64,000 bases of DNA from Mangrovimonas spongiae (GTDB lineage Bacteria > Bacteroidota > Bacteroidia > Flavobacteriales > Flavobacteriaceae), in contig NZ_RWBG01000002.1 in the NCBI RefSeq assembly GCF_003944795.1, forward strand, positions 310,001 through 374,000. The letters run 5' to 3'. Positions 52,240 through 59,196 of this stretch are shown here, in pieces. A program made the translations under genes and the position numbers. Within the stretch, counting starts at the first letter, position 1. Every line of letters starts with the position of its first letter. The notes below the pieces were generated by a model. It worked only from the letters and a program-made list of their open reading frames with translations. It was not told where the DNA came from and did not search any database.

Positions 52240-52545
52240 ATGAAAACCAAAGGCACCCATAACTATTATGTTTATATCCTAACCAATAAAAACAAAACTG
52301 TACTCTATACTGGTGTTACAAACAACCTAAAAGATAGATTATATCATCACAAAAACCCATTACCCTTCTCAAAAGCATTTACTGCTAAGTACAAGTGTTT
52401 TTACCTGATACACTACGAGCATTTTACAGAAATTGAACAAGCCATTAAAAGGGAAAAACAAATTAAAGGTATGAGCAGAGCAAAAAAAGAAACTCTAATT
52501 TCTAATTCCAATAAAGACTGGATATTTTTAAATGAAAGTATTTAA
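52240..52545 (+). CDS. Small GIY-YIG domain protein
   Basis: A 101-residue protein made of one GIY-YIG nuclease domain: YYVYILTNKNKTVLYTGVTN gives the two strands (YVYIL...YTGVT in place of GIY...YIG), NNLKDRLYHHK holds the catalytic Arg region, and EQAIKREKQIKGMSRAKKE the conserved Glu region, as in the UvrC/YhbQ-like family. It is plus-strand within a minus-strand locus and starts 13 bp after a dispersed repeat. The 80-bp repeat modules flank it directly, and an inverted element follows its stop by 6 bp. A role in moving those repeats is a hypothesis. Confidence 0.87.
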   Translation: MKTKGTHNYYVYILTNKNKTVLYTGVTNNLKDRLYHHKNPLPFSKAFTAKYKCFYLIHYEHFTEIEQAIKREKQIKGMSRAKKETLISNSNKDWIFLNESI

Positions 52546-52551
52546 AACCTT

Positions 52552-52594
52552 AGATTCTTCAGTCGGTCAATACTTGACCTCCTTCTGAATGACA
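52552..52594 (-). repeat. TGTCAT...ATCT dispersed element after GIY-YIG gene
   Basis: Minus orientation, with interior hairpin GGTCAA-GTA-TTGACC. It resembles the 43-bp elements at 49.9, 50.3 and 50.7 kb but with different stem bases. Confidence 0.8.
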
Positions 52595-52620
52595 ATCGCC
52601 TCTTCTATTCAGATACTCAC

Positions 52621-52700
52621 TGTCATTCAGAGTGAGCGACAGCGACACGAAGAATCTACCCTGTCAGTCAGAACGCACCCCAGTGAAGTGAAGAATCTTT
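52621..52700 (+). repeat. 80-bp double element, right flank of GIY-YIG gene
   Basis: Direct repeat of 52147-52226, with a few substitutions. Confidence 0.85.
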
Positions 52701-52728
52701 ATATTAAACCTCCCTTCTAAACTCCTTC

Positions 52729-52882
52729 TTCCTGCGAAGCAGGAAAACCACTTGTCGTAAGGATACATCTCAAAAGCTTCGAAATCCAGTCATACCATGA
52801 CGCGAAGTTTTGAGAGGGGTTTACCGCAGGTAAAATCCCTACCGACAAGGCGTCGTTTCTTTTGTTTCGTTTTCTTTAGACG
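52729..52882 (+). ncRNA. Structured intergenic element, copy 3 (RNA or folded DNA)
   Basis: H1 TTCCTGC-GAA-GCAGGAA (52729-52745). Long-range stem CTTGTCG (52751-52757) with CGACAAG (52843-52849). H2 pairs 52768-52781 with 52803-52815 (13 bp, one bulge) and carries an apical GTCAT-ACC-ATGAC. H3 is TTTACC-GCA-GGTAAA (52820-52834). H4 is CGTC/GACG (52851-52882) around a U-rich loop containing TTGTTTCGTTTT. The stems differ from copies 1, 2 and 4 but occupy the same places. Confidence 0.65.
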
Positions 52883-53041
52883 AGTAAAGAAAATGAAAAA
52901 ATATAAATAAGGTCATTTTAAAACAAAAGGAGATGCTGAAACAAGTTCAGCATGACAAACAATTATTAACAAGAAAGTGCTGAAATATCTACCTGTGACT
53001 AATAGAAGCACAATTAAAGACTAAATGACATCAAACACATA
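52883..53041. other. Repeat remnant before the epimerase stop
   Basis: No gene is seen. It contains a palindromic dispersed element at 52931-52957 (TGCTGAAACAAGTTCAGCA core) and a degenerate CTACCTGTG-type element near 52978-53010. Confidence 0.65.
52931..52957 (-). repeat. TGTCAT...ATCT dispersed element
   Basis: 27-bp palindromic form with a TGCTGAA/TTCAGCA stem. Confidence 0.8.
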
Positions 53042-54025
53042 TCACCTCTGAAACGCATCCCAAGTAATCTTTAACCCGTCCTTTACTGAAAATTCGGGAG
53101 TGTACCCTAACAAACGTTTCGCCTTAGAAATATCAGCTAACGAATTGCGTACATCGCCTTGACGTGAAGGCCCATGAATGGCAGGTAAATTACTATCGGC
53201 TGCCGCTTGCAAGCTGTTCCATAAATAATTGACACTAATACGTTCACCACAAGCTACATTATACACCTCATTAGCTGCTTCTTCAGAGGCAAAAAAGGCT
53301 TTCACATTAGCTTGTACAGCATTGGCTACAAACGTAAAGTCACGAGTTTGCTCACCATCACCATGAATTGTGGGTGATTCCTGTGCTTTCAACGCTTGCA
53401 TAAACAACGGAATTACCGCAGCATAAGCACCTTTAGGACTTTGCTTAGGGCCAAATACATTAAAATACCGTAAACCAATGCAGTCTGTTTGATACGTTGT
53501 ACCAAACACCTCGGCATAAAGCTCATTCACATATTTTGTTACCGCATAAGGCGATAAGGGCTTCCCAATAGTATCCTCTATTTTTGGCAAAGATTTACTA
53601 TCGCCATAGGTAGAACTAGATGCGGCATACACCATACGTTTTACAGTAGTACTATCTTTTAAAGCAATAAGCATATTTAAAAACCCTGAAATATTAACGG
53701 CATTTGTAATCGCAGGGTCGTTAATAGAACGCGGCACCGATCCCAACGCTGCTTGATGAGACACATAATCGACACCGTCCATAGCTTGCTTGCAAGTCTC
53801 CAAATCTCTTATATCACCTTCTAATAGATCAAAATTAGGGTGATTTGTAAACGCGGTGAGATTCTCACGATAGCCGTTAGAAAAGTTATCTAGCACACGT
53901 ACCTGCTTTGCGCCATGGTTTAAAAGGTATTCCACAAGATTACTCCCTATAAAGCCACCGCCACCGGTAACTAAAAATGACAACGTCGATAAATCTTGAG
54001 TATGATAAGCCTTGTTGTACAACAT
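53042..54025 (-). CDS. NAD-dependent epimerase, probably UDP-GlcNAc(A) 4-epimerase (TviC/WbpP-like)
   Basis: A 327-residue extended short-chain dehydrogenase. GGGGFIGSNLVEYLL (from residue 21) binds NAD, SSSTYGD and YAVTK supply the catalytic Ser/Thr and Tyr-Lys, and LRYFNVFGPKQSPKGAYAAV with GDGEQTRDFTFV fit the WbpP/TviC group, which interconverts UDP-GlcNAc (or its uronate) and the galacto form. With the dehydrogenase at 54479 it would make UDP-GalNAc-uronate. The gene is separated from both neighbours by repeat-filled gaps. Confidence 0.87.
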   Translation of the reverse strand: MLYNKAYHTQDLSTLSFLVTGGGGFIGSNLVEYLLNHGAKQVRVLDNFSNGYRENLTAFTNHPNFDLLEGDIRDLETCKQAMDGVDYVSHQAALGSVPRSINDPAITNAVNISGFLNMLIALKDSTTVKRMVYAASSSTYGDSKSLPKIEDTIGKPLSPYAVTKYVNELYAEVFGTTYQTDCIGLRYFNVFGPKQSPKGAYAAVIPLFMQALKAQESPTIHGDGEQTRDFTFVANAVQANVKAFFASEEAANEVYNVACGERISVNYLWNSLQAAADSNLPAIHGPSRQGDVRNSLADISKAKRLLGYTPEFSVKDGLKITWDAFQR

Positions 54026-54149
54026 AATTGCAATAGATTTTACGGTTTAAAAATACGACTAATCCGTAAACCGCAAAATGATTGTTAAGCTTATTAATAA
54101 ATAGTGTTCTACTTCGCAACAGTAAGTAAAATGATGACTCTTGATATTA

Positions 54150-54176
54150 AGATGCTGAACCAAGTTCAGCATGACA
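54150..54176 (-). repeat. TGTCAT...ATCT dispersed element
   Basis: Identical to the 27-bp element in the 400-bp repeats. Confidence 0.8.
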
Positions 54177-54233
54177 AGGTGATGTTGAACTAAATTCAAT
54201 ATAATAAAACATGATTGTTTATTCATTTTTGAT

Positions 54234-54396
54234 GGACCAAAAACGAACCAAAAAGTCCTTTGCTGTCGAGAGGTATTTTAAAGCCTTGACGCCTTTAAAC
54301 CCAAAACAAATCCCTAGATTTCCTCCAAGGCTTCAAAAATCTTTTACGGGATTTATTTTGATATACTGCCGACAGCGTGTTCCTGCTTTGCAGGAA
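54234..54396 (-). ncRNA. Structured intergenic element, copy 4 (RNA or folded DNA)
   Basis: On the minus strand: H1 TTCCTGC-AAA-GCAGGAA (54380-54396). Long-range stem GCTGTCG (complement of 54370-54376) with CGACAGC (complement of 54262-54268). H2 is AAATCCC/GGGATTT enclosing AGATTT/AAATCT. H3 is TTTAAAG/CTTTAAA. H4 is GGAC/GTCC around TTTTTGGTTCGTTTTTG. It has the same order of stems as copy 3 with mostly different bases, the best evidence that the fold matters. Confidence 0.65.
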
Positions 54397-54424
54397 TAGG
54401 GCTATATCTAAACAGTTTACGTGG

Positions 54425-54466
54425 AGATGCTGAACCATCTACCTGTTGGCAGACAGAAGCATGACA
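54425..54466 (-). repeat. TGTCAT...ATCT dispersed element, long form
   Basis: The same ends as the 27-bp form, with an interior containing CTACCTGTTGGCAGACAG. Confidence 0.75.
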
Positions 54467-54478
54467 ATAGGTTTAAAA

Positions 54479-55768
54479 TTATAACCTAGCATCTACTTGA
54501 TGTGGTGGCAACAACGATTTCACATCAAAAACGACACCATGTTCTGATTTTAAAGCCGCAATATCGAGTTCTAAAAATTCTTTATGAGATACCGCTACGA
54601 CAACACTTTCGTATTGTGCTTGTAATTGCGAGGCACAACAGATTAAATCTAAACCATATTCGTGTTTGACTTCTTCGGCCGATGCCCATGGGTCGTAGAC
54701 ATCTACATTAATATCGTACGTTTTAAACTCCCTGATAATATCAATAACGCGTGAGTTACGTATATCTGGGCAATTTTCTTTAAATGTTATACCCAATACC
54801 AATACTTTAGCCTCTTGAATACGTGCCCCTTTTTTAATCATCATTTTTACAGTTTCTTGAGCGACATAACTTCCCATACTATCGTTCATTTTACGTCCTG
54901 CTAAAATTATTTCGGGATCATATCCCATTTCTATGGCTTTTTGTGCTAAGTAATATGGGTCGACTCCAATGCAATGGCCACCAACTAAACCTGGTGTAAA
55001 ATTAATGAAGTTCCATTTGGTTCCTGCAGCTTCTAAAACGGCCTTTGTATCAATATCTAGCAAACGAAATATTTTTGACAACTCGTTTACAAATGCAATA
55101 TTGATATCGCGTTGAGAGTTTTCAATCACTTTCGCTGCTTCGGCAACTTTAATAGAAGGAGCTAAATGTGTACCAGCCGTAATAACCGAACGGTATAAAT
55201 CATCTATTTCTTTGGCAATTTCTGGTGTAGATCCAGACGTAACTTTCAATATTTTAGTTACGGTATGTGTTTTGTCTCCTGGATTAATACGCTCTGGTGA
55301 GTAGCCTGCAAAAAAATCGGTATTAAATACTAATCCTGATTGTTTTTCTAAAATAGGGACACAAATATCTTCTGTTACCCCTGGATAAACCGTAGATTCG
55401 TAAATAACAATATCTTGAGGTTTTAATAGTTCCCCAACGGTTTCACTAGCTTTAATAAGTGGCGTAAGAATAGGCTTATTAAGGTCGTCTGTTGGGGTTG
55501 GCACCGTGACAATATAAATTTGCGCTTCTGCCATAGCTTGAGAATTATGGGTCACCCAAAGTCCCGTTTTTTCATTTGGTGACGAGGCTAAAATAGCCTT
55601 TAAGTCGGTATCTGAAACCTCAAGCGTTTTATCGGTTCCAGATTGTAACTCGTTAATTCGTTTTGAATTGATATCGAACCCTACAACAGCATATTGCTTA
55701 GCAAATTCTACAGCTAATGGCAGTCCTACATAACCTAACCCAATAATGGCGATTTTTTTTTGATCCAT
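54479..55768 (-). CDS. UDP-N-acetylhexosamine 6-dehydrogenase (TviB/WbpA/WbpO-like)
   Basis: A 429-residue nucleotide-sugar dehydrogenase. IAIIGLGYVGLPLAVEFAK binds NAD, ESTVYPGVTED and FAGYSPERINPGD line the active site, and GGHCIGVDPYYL carries the catalytic Cys265. YSPERINPGD and the length place it with UDP-HexNAc dehydrogenases rather than UDP-glucose dehydrogenases. It oxidises C6 twice to a uronate, giving the acidic sugar of the polymer. It lies 46 bp after wzc and probably shares the wza promoter. Confidence 0.9.
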   Translation of the reverse strand: MDQKKIAIIGLGYVGLPLAVEFAKQYAVVGFDINSKRINELQSGTDKTLEVSDTDLKAILASSPNEKTGLWVTHNSQAMAEAQIYIVTVPTPTDDLNKPILTPLIKASETVGELLKPQDIVIYESTVYPGVTEDICVPILEKQSGLVFNTDFFAGYSPERINPGDKTHTVTKILKVTSGSTPEIAKEIDDLYRSVITAGTHLAPSIKVAEAAKVIENSQRDINIAFVNELSKIFRLLDIDTKAVLEAAGTKWNFINFTPGLVGGHCIGVDPYYLAQKAIEMGYDPEIILAGRKMNDSMGSYVAQETVKMMIKKGARIQEAKVLVLGITFKENCPDIRNSRVIDIIREFKTYDINVDVYDPWASAEEVKHEYGLDLICCASQLQAQYESVVVAVSHKEFLELDIAALKSEHGVVFDVKSLLPPHQVDARL

Positions 55769-55814
55769 AAGAGAGGTTTAAATTGGTCGAAATAATTATT
55801 GTTTACTATTAAAT

Positions 55815-58292
55815 CTACAAGCGTTTTAAAAACGCTTTAGTTTTTTGTAAAAGGGTTTTAGGTTTATCGGTATGATACGCATTTCCATACACACCATAGC
55901 CATAACCGTAACCATAGCCGTAACCATAGCCATAATTATTATTGGTTTTATGTTTATAAAAATTCAACACAAAATTGATATTTTTAATTTCTCCAGCGCG
56001 ATGTTTAGCATTAATAAGTTGTAACATGCCTTTTTTGGTATAGTCTAAACGTACCATAAAGATAGAGGTATCGGCATATTTAACTAGTTCTAAGGCATCG
56101 GTTACTAAGCCTAATGGCGGCGTATCTAAAATAATCATATCATAAGTATCGCGTAGCTCTGTTATAAGTTGCGACATACGATCACTCATTAATAATTCGG
56201 AGGGGTTTGGTGGAATGGGTCCAGAAGTTACCACATCTAAATTGTCGATATGGGTGTGATTGATCACCTCATCAAACGTATTATCTCCAATAAAATAATT
56301 AACTATACCGCGATCGTTTGTTAAGTTAAAATCATCAAAAATCTTTGGTTTACGTAAATCTAATCCTAATAAAATCGTTTTTTTACCCGACAGCGCATAG
56401 ACTGTTGCAATATTAATAGAACAGAAGGTTTTCCCTTCCCCACTTACCGATGAGGTTATCATAATAGTGCGTCCACGATTGGTATTGGCTTGTTTATTTA
56501 AAATAAACTGCAAACTAGAGCGAATAGCTCTAAACGACTCTGAAACAGCTGATTTTGGCTTTTCATAAACCACTAAATTATTGTGATAACGGTACTTCCC
56601 TAACAATCCAATAATTGGAATAGACGACAAACGCTCCACCTCATCCGAGCCATGTATGGTATTATCCAAGAGATAGATAATAAAAATAAGCAATAAAGGT
56701 GTTAAAAAGCCTATCATTAAAGCCATCATATAGTTTAATGACTTGTTTGGCCCTATTAAACCACCTCCTATATCTTTAGCTTCGTCTATAGTAACGATGT
56801 CCGACACATTCGCAGCTTTAACAATAGCGGCTTCGCTGCGTTTATTCATATACACATTATACGCTTCTTGACTAATGCTTAGCTTACGTTGTATTTTTAA
56901 GAATTTTTGTTCGTTTTCTGGCAACTCACTTAATTGACTTTCTAATTGGGCTATGTTACGATTTATAGAATTTAAATAAACATTTAGTGTTTTTCTGGTC
57001 GCATTAATGGTTTCTAACAACACGTTTTTCTCTGAATCGATACGACGGTCTAAGTCTTTAAATAAAGGCGAGTCTGGTTTGGTTGTATACTCCAAGTTTT
57101 GACGCTCGATGGCCAATTGTGTAATTTTAGTTACACTACTTTGTATGTTGCCTTCGTTAATACCAACAGATGAAGGTGCCGCAATATTGGTATAATTAGT
57201 TTTGGTATTTAAGTAATCTTCTAGAGCATCTAAATAATGTAATTTATTATACTCTTCGTCTTTTTGTTGCTCGTACGTTTTTAATTTAGCGCTTGTCTCT
57301 GTCATTTCCTCGCTAATATTAAACACTTTACTTTGCTTTCTAAAGTTGTTCATCTCATCGTTTACATCTTTTAAACGGGCGCTTTCAATAGCCAAACTAC
57401 TATCGATGAACTTAATGGTATTAGAAGCATATAGATTTTTTCGTTCTAGCTCGGCACGACTTAAAATATCGGATGTCGCATTAAGATAGTCTACTATTTT
57501 AGCTTTATTAGTACCCGATAACGACAACTGTAATACCGAAGATGAGTTTTTGCTAAATGGGGCTACTTTCACCCTGTTTTTATACCTGTTTACAACCGAA
57601 TCGAAGTTTAAAAACTGAATATAAAACACGGTTCCAGGCTTTATGTCTCTTGGGGTTCTTAACTGCAAAGTGGCGTTAAAAAAGGGTAATGCAATAGGCG
57701 CACCTAAATTGTATTTTTGGTTAAAAGCCCCTTGCGGTGTAGATACGCTAAGCTTTTCTTTGGTTGAATAAATTTGTGCCGTTGCTGATGACGAAGGAAA
57801 TTCGGCAAACAGCTCAAACGTATTAGAGTCGAGAAACCGAATACCTAAATGGCGGTTTAACACTTGGGGTTTATCATGGTTTAGCTTAACCACGAAGGGG
57901 GCATTTTTATAAATATCTTCCTTTCGGTACTCACCTTCAACTAAGTAGGTCATGTAATATTCTAACGAATCGACAACTCTTTCGTTATGACTACGTGTTT
58001 GAAGCGTGGTAATGGTTTTTCCCATTTTTCCCGAAACACCGCCCCAATTAAAAGAAATGCTTGTATTGGCTGTAAAAAACGGGTTTTGCTCGTTTTCAAC
58101 AGAGATTAAAGAACTTAACCGATAGACATTTTGCTTTCGTACATTAATAAAATAAGCTACTATTAAAGCCACACCTACACAAAGCAACACCCATTTCCAT
58201 AGGTTTAGAAGTTTTAATAGGAAGCCCTTAAAGTCAAAGGTTATCCCGCCTCTATCCTGAAAATCTTGGTCGTCAAATTCAGTGTAAGCCAT
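55815..58292 (-). CDS. wzc: Wzc-like polysaccharide co-polymerase and tyrosine autokinase
   Basis: An 825-residue protein. The N-terminal chain-length determinant domain has a membrane segment near 32-48 and a long periplasmic coiled-coil region, with a second membrane segment near 525-545. The C-terminal BY-kinase has Walker A SSVSGEGKTF (near 614-623), Walker A' LLGLDLRKPKI and Walker B DMIILDTPPLG. The tail has nine tyrosines, seven in an uninterrupted (YG)7 run from 787, then VYGNAY. Cycles of tail phosphorylation control polymer length and export through Wza. Two bases separate it from wza. Confidence 0.94.
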   Translation of the reverse strand: MAYTEFDDQDFQDRGGITFDFKGFLLKLLNLWKWVLLCVGVALIVAYFINVRKQNVYRLSSLISVENEQNPFFTANTSISFNWGGVSGKMGKTITTLQTRSHNERVVDSLEYYMTYLVEGEYRKEDIYKNAPFVVKLNHDKPQVLNRHLGIRFLDSNTFELFAEFPSSSATAQIYSTKEKLSVSTPQGAFNQKYNLGAPIALPFFNATLQLRTPRDIKPGTVFYIQFLNFDSVVNRYKNRVKVAPFSKNSSSVLQLSLSGTNKAKIVDYLNATSDILSRAELERKNLYASNTIKFIDSSLAIESARLKDVNDEMNNFRKQSKVFNISEEMTETSAKLKTYEQQKDEEYNKLHYLDALEDYLNTKTNYTNIAAPSSVGINEGNIQSSVTKITQLAIERQNLEYTTKPDSPLFKDLDRRIDSEKNVLLETINATRKTLNVYLNSINRNIAQLESQLSELPENEQKFLKIQRKLSISQEAYNVYMNKRSEAAIVKAANVSDIVTIDEAKDIGGGLIGPNKSLNYMMALMIGFLTPLLLIFIIYLLDNTIHGSDEVERLSSIPIIGLLGKYRYHNNLVVYEKPKSAVSESFRAIRSSLQFILNKQANTNRGRTIMITSSVSGEGKTFCSINIATVYALSGKKTILLGLDLRKPKIFDDFNLTNDRGIVNYFIGDNTFDEVINHTHIDNLDVVTSGPIPPNPSELLMSDRMSQLITELRDTYDMIILDTPPLGLVTDALELVKYADTSIFMVRLDYTKKGMLQLINAKHRAGEIKNINFVLNFYKHKTNNNYGYGYGYGYGYGYGVYGNAYHTDKPKTLLQKTKAFLKRL
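55893..55934 (-). repeat. (Tyr-Gly)7 codon repeat in the wzc tail
   Basis: Seven TAT/TAC-GGN pairs in tandem encode the phosphorylatable tyrosine cluster. The near-repeated 12-bp unit (TATGGTTACGGC) could change copy number by slippage without a frameshift. Confidence 0.85.
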
Positions 58293-58293
58293 A

Positions 58294-59088
58294 TTATAAT
58301 CGGTTAATCAGTAAAATGGATGTGGTTACTAACGACAATAGTGTAGCTACAGTCGCTACATTTTGCATTAAAGTTTCCCCTGTTCCTAACGACTTTTGCT
58401 TTAATGGCGGCACGTAAATAATATCATTAGGCTGAATGTAATAATACGGCGATTGCATAACAGCCACATCGTTTAAATCGATATGATGTATTTTTTGTCC
58501 TTGAGGATATTGCCGTATTATAAGGACTTCTTTTTTGTTTCCAGTTACAGGAATTTCGCCAGAGTTTGCAATAGCTTCAAACACATTTACCTGCTCCTGA
58601 AATAAGGTTTTAGTACCCGGACTGCCCACTTCTCCCATAACAGTAAAACGCATCCCCGCTAATTTAACAGTAACAAAAATATTGGCCGTTTCTTTAAACT
58701 GCTCTTCTAAGAGTTTTTCTTCTAATAATTTTTCTACTTCTTCGGTGGTGTATCCTAATACATTAATATACCCTAAAGTGGGCATACGTATATTCCCGTG
58801 AGCATCTACCGTAAATCCATCGTAATAGGATTTTTCACCACTAGTCATATTTAAATTAGGACTATCAATAGGATTTAAAATACGAACATTGTCTTGGTCT
58901 AAAGCTTTAACACGAATCGTTAAGATATCATTAATTTGCACGCGATAAGGCTTTTGCATTTCCTTAATTGTCTGTAAAGAATCTAATGCATTTGCTTTGT
59001 TTACAAAATACAAAGTATCCTTATGAGGAATACATGAGGTAGAAAAAATTCCTAGTATCAGCAGGAACAGGAAGCCTAATTTCTTCAT
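58294..59088 (-). CDS. wza: Polysaccharide export outer-membrane lipoprotein (Wza-like)
   Basis: A 264-residue protein with a lipoprotein signal peptide ending in FSTSC (lipidated Cys19). The poly_export domain starts near residue 48 (YRVQINDILTIRV), followed by an SLBB-type segment (MGEVGSPGTKTLFQEQVNVF). A hydrophobic C-terminal helix (VATLLSLVTTSILLINRL) may be the outer-membrane or periplasm-spanning helix. It is shorter than E. coli Wza, as is common in Bacteroidota. It is the first gene of the locus, behind the best promoter in the window. Confidence 0.92.
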   Translation of the reverse strand: MKKLGFLFLLILGIFSTSCIPHKDTLYFVNKANALDSLQTIKEMQKPYRVQINDILTIRVKALDQDNVRILNPIDSPNLNMTSGEKSYYDGFTVDAHGNIRMPTLGYINVLGYTTEEVEKLLEEKLLEEQFKETANIFVTVKLAGMRFTVMGEVGSPGTKTLFQEQVNVFEAIANSGEIPVTGNKKEVLIIRQYPQGQKIHHIDLNDVAVMQSPYYYIQPNDIIYVPPLKQKSLGTGETLMQNVATVATLLSLVTTSILLINRL

Positions 59089-59111
59089 GTGGGATTACGA
59101 GTGTTTAAACA

Positions 59112-59140
59112 CAAATATAACTTTTAACAAGGAATAACAA
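59112..59140 (-). promoter_or_regulatory. Promoter of the polysaccharide locus (wza)
   Basis: On the minus strand TTG (59138-59140), 18 bp, then a perfect TATATTTG (59112-59119), 23 bp before the wza start. This fits the -33/-7 promoter known from Flavobacterium and Bacteroides. Confidence 0.65.
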
Positions 59141-59152
59141 AACTTATATCCT

Positions 59153-59160
59153 TAATTTTG
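59153..59160 (+). promoter_or_regulatory. -7 box upstream of the ABC-F gene
   Basis: TAATTTTG matches TAnnTTTG, 36 bp before the GTG start. No TTG lies at the right distance. Confidence 0.3.
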
Positions 59161-59196
59161 GCATTTATCCGTTTATTTGCAAAAAGCTTGATTTAA

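Larger units (their letters stand above)
54026..54478. other. Repeat-filled gap between epimerase and dehydrogenase genes
   Basis: No gene is seen; the 62-codon plus-strand frame at 54211 lies across the structured element and is not credible. It holds a 27-bp element (54150-54176), structured element copy 4 (54234-54396) and a 42-bp element (54425-54466). Confidence 0.7.

Noticed and set aside
54211-54399. 62-codon plus-strand open frame
   Set aside because: It coincides with structured element copy 4; the stems explain the sequence better than a protein would.
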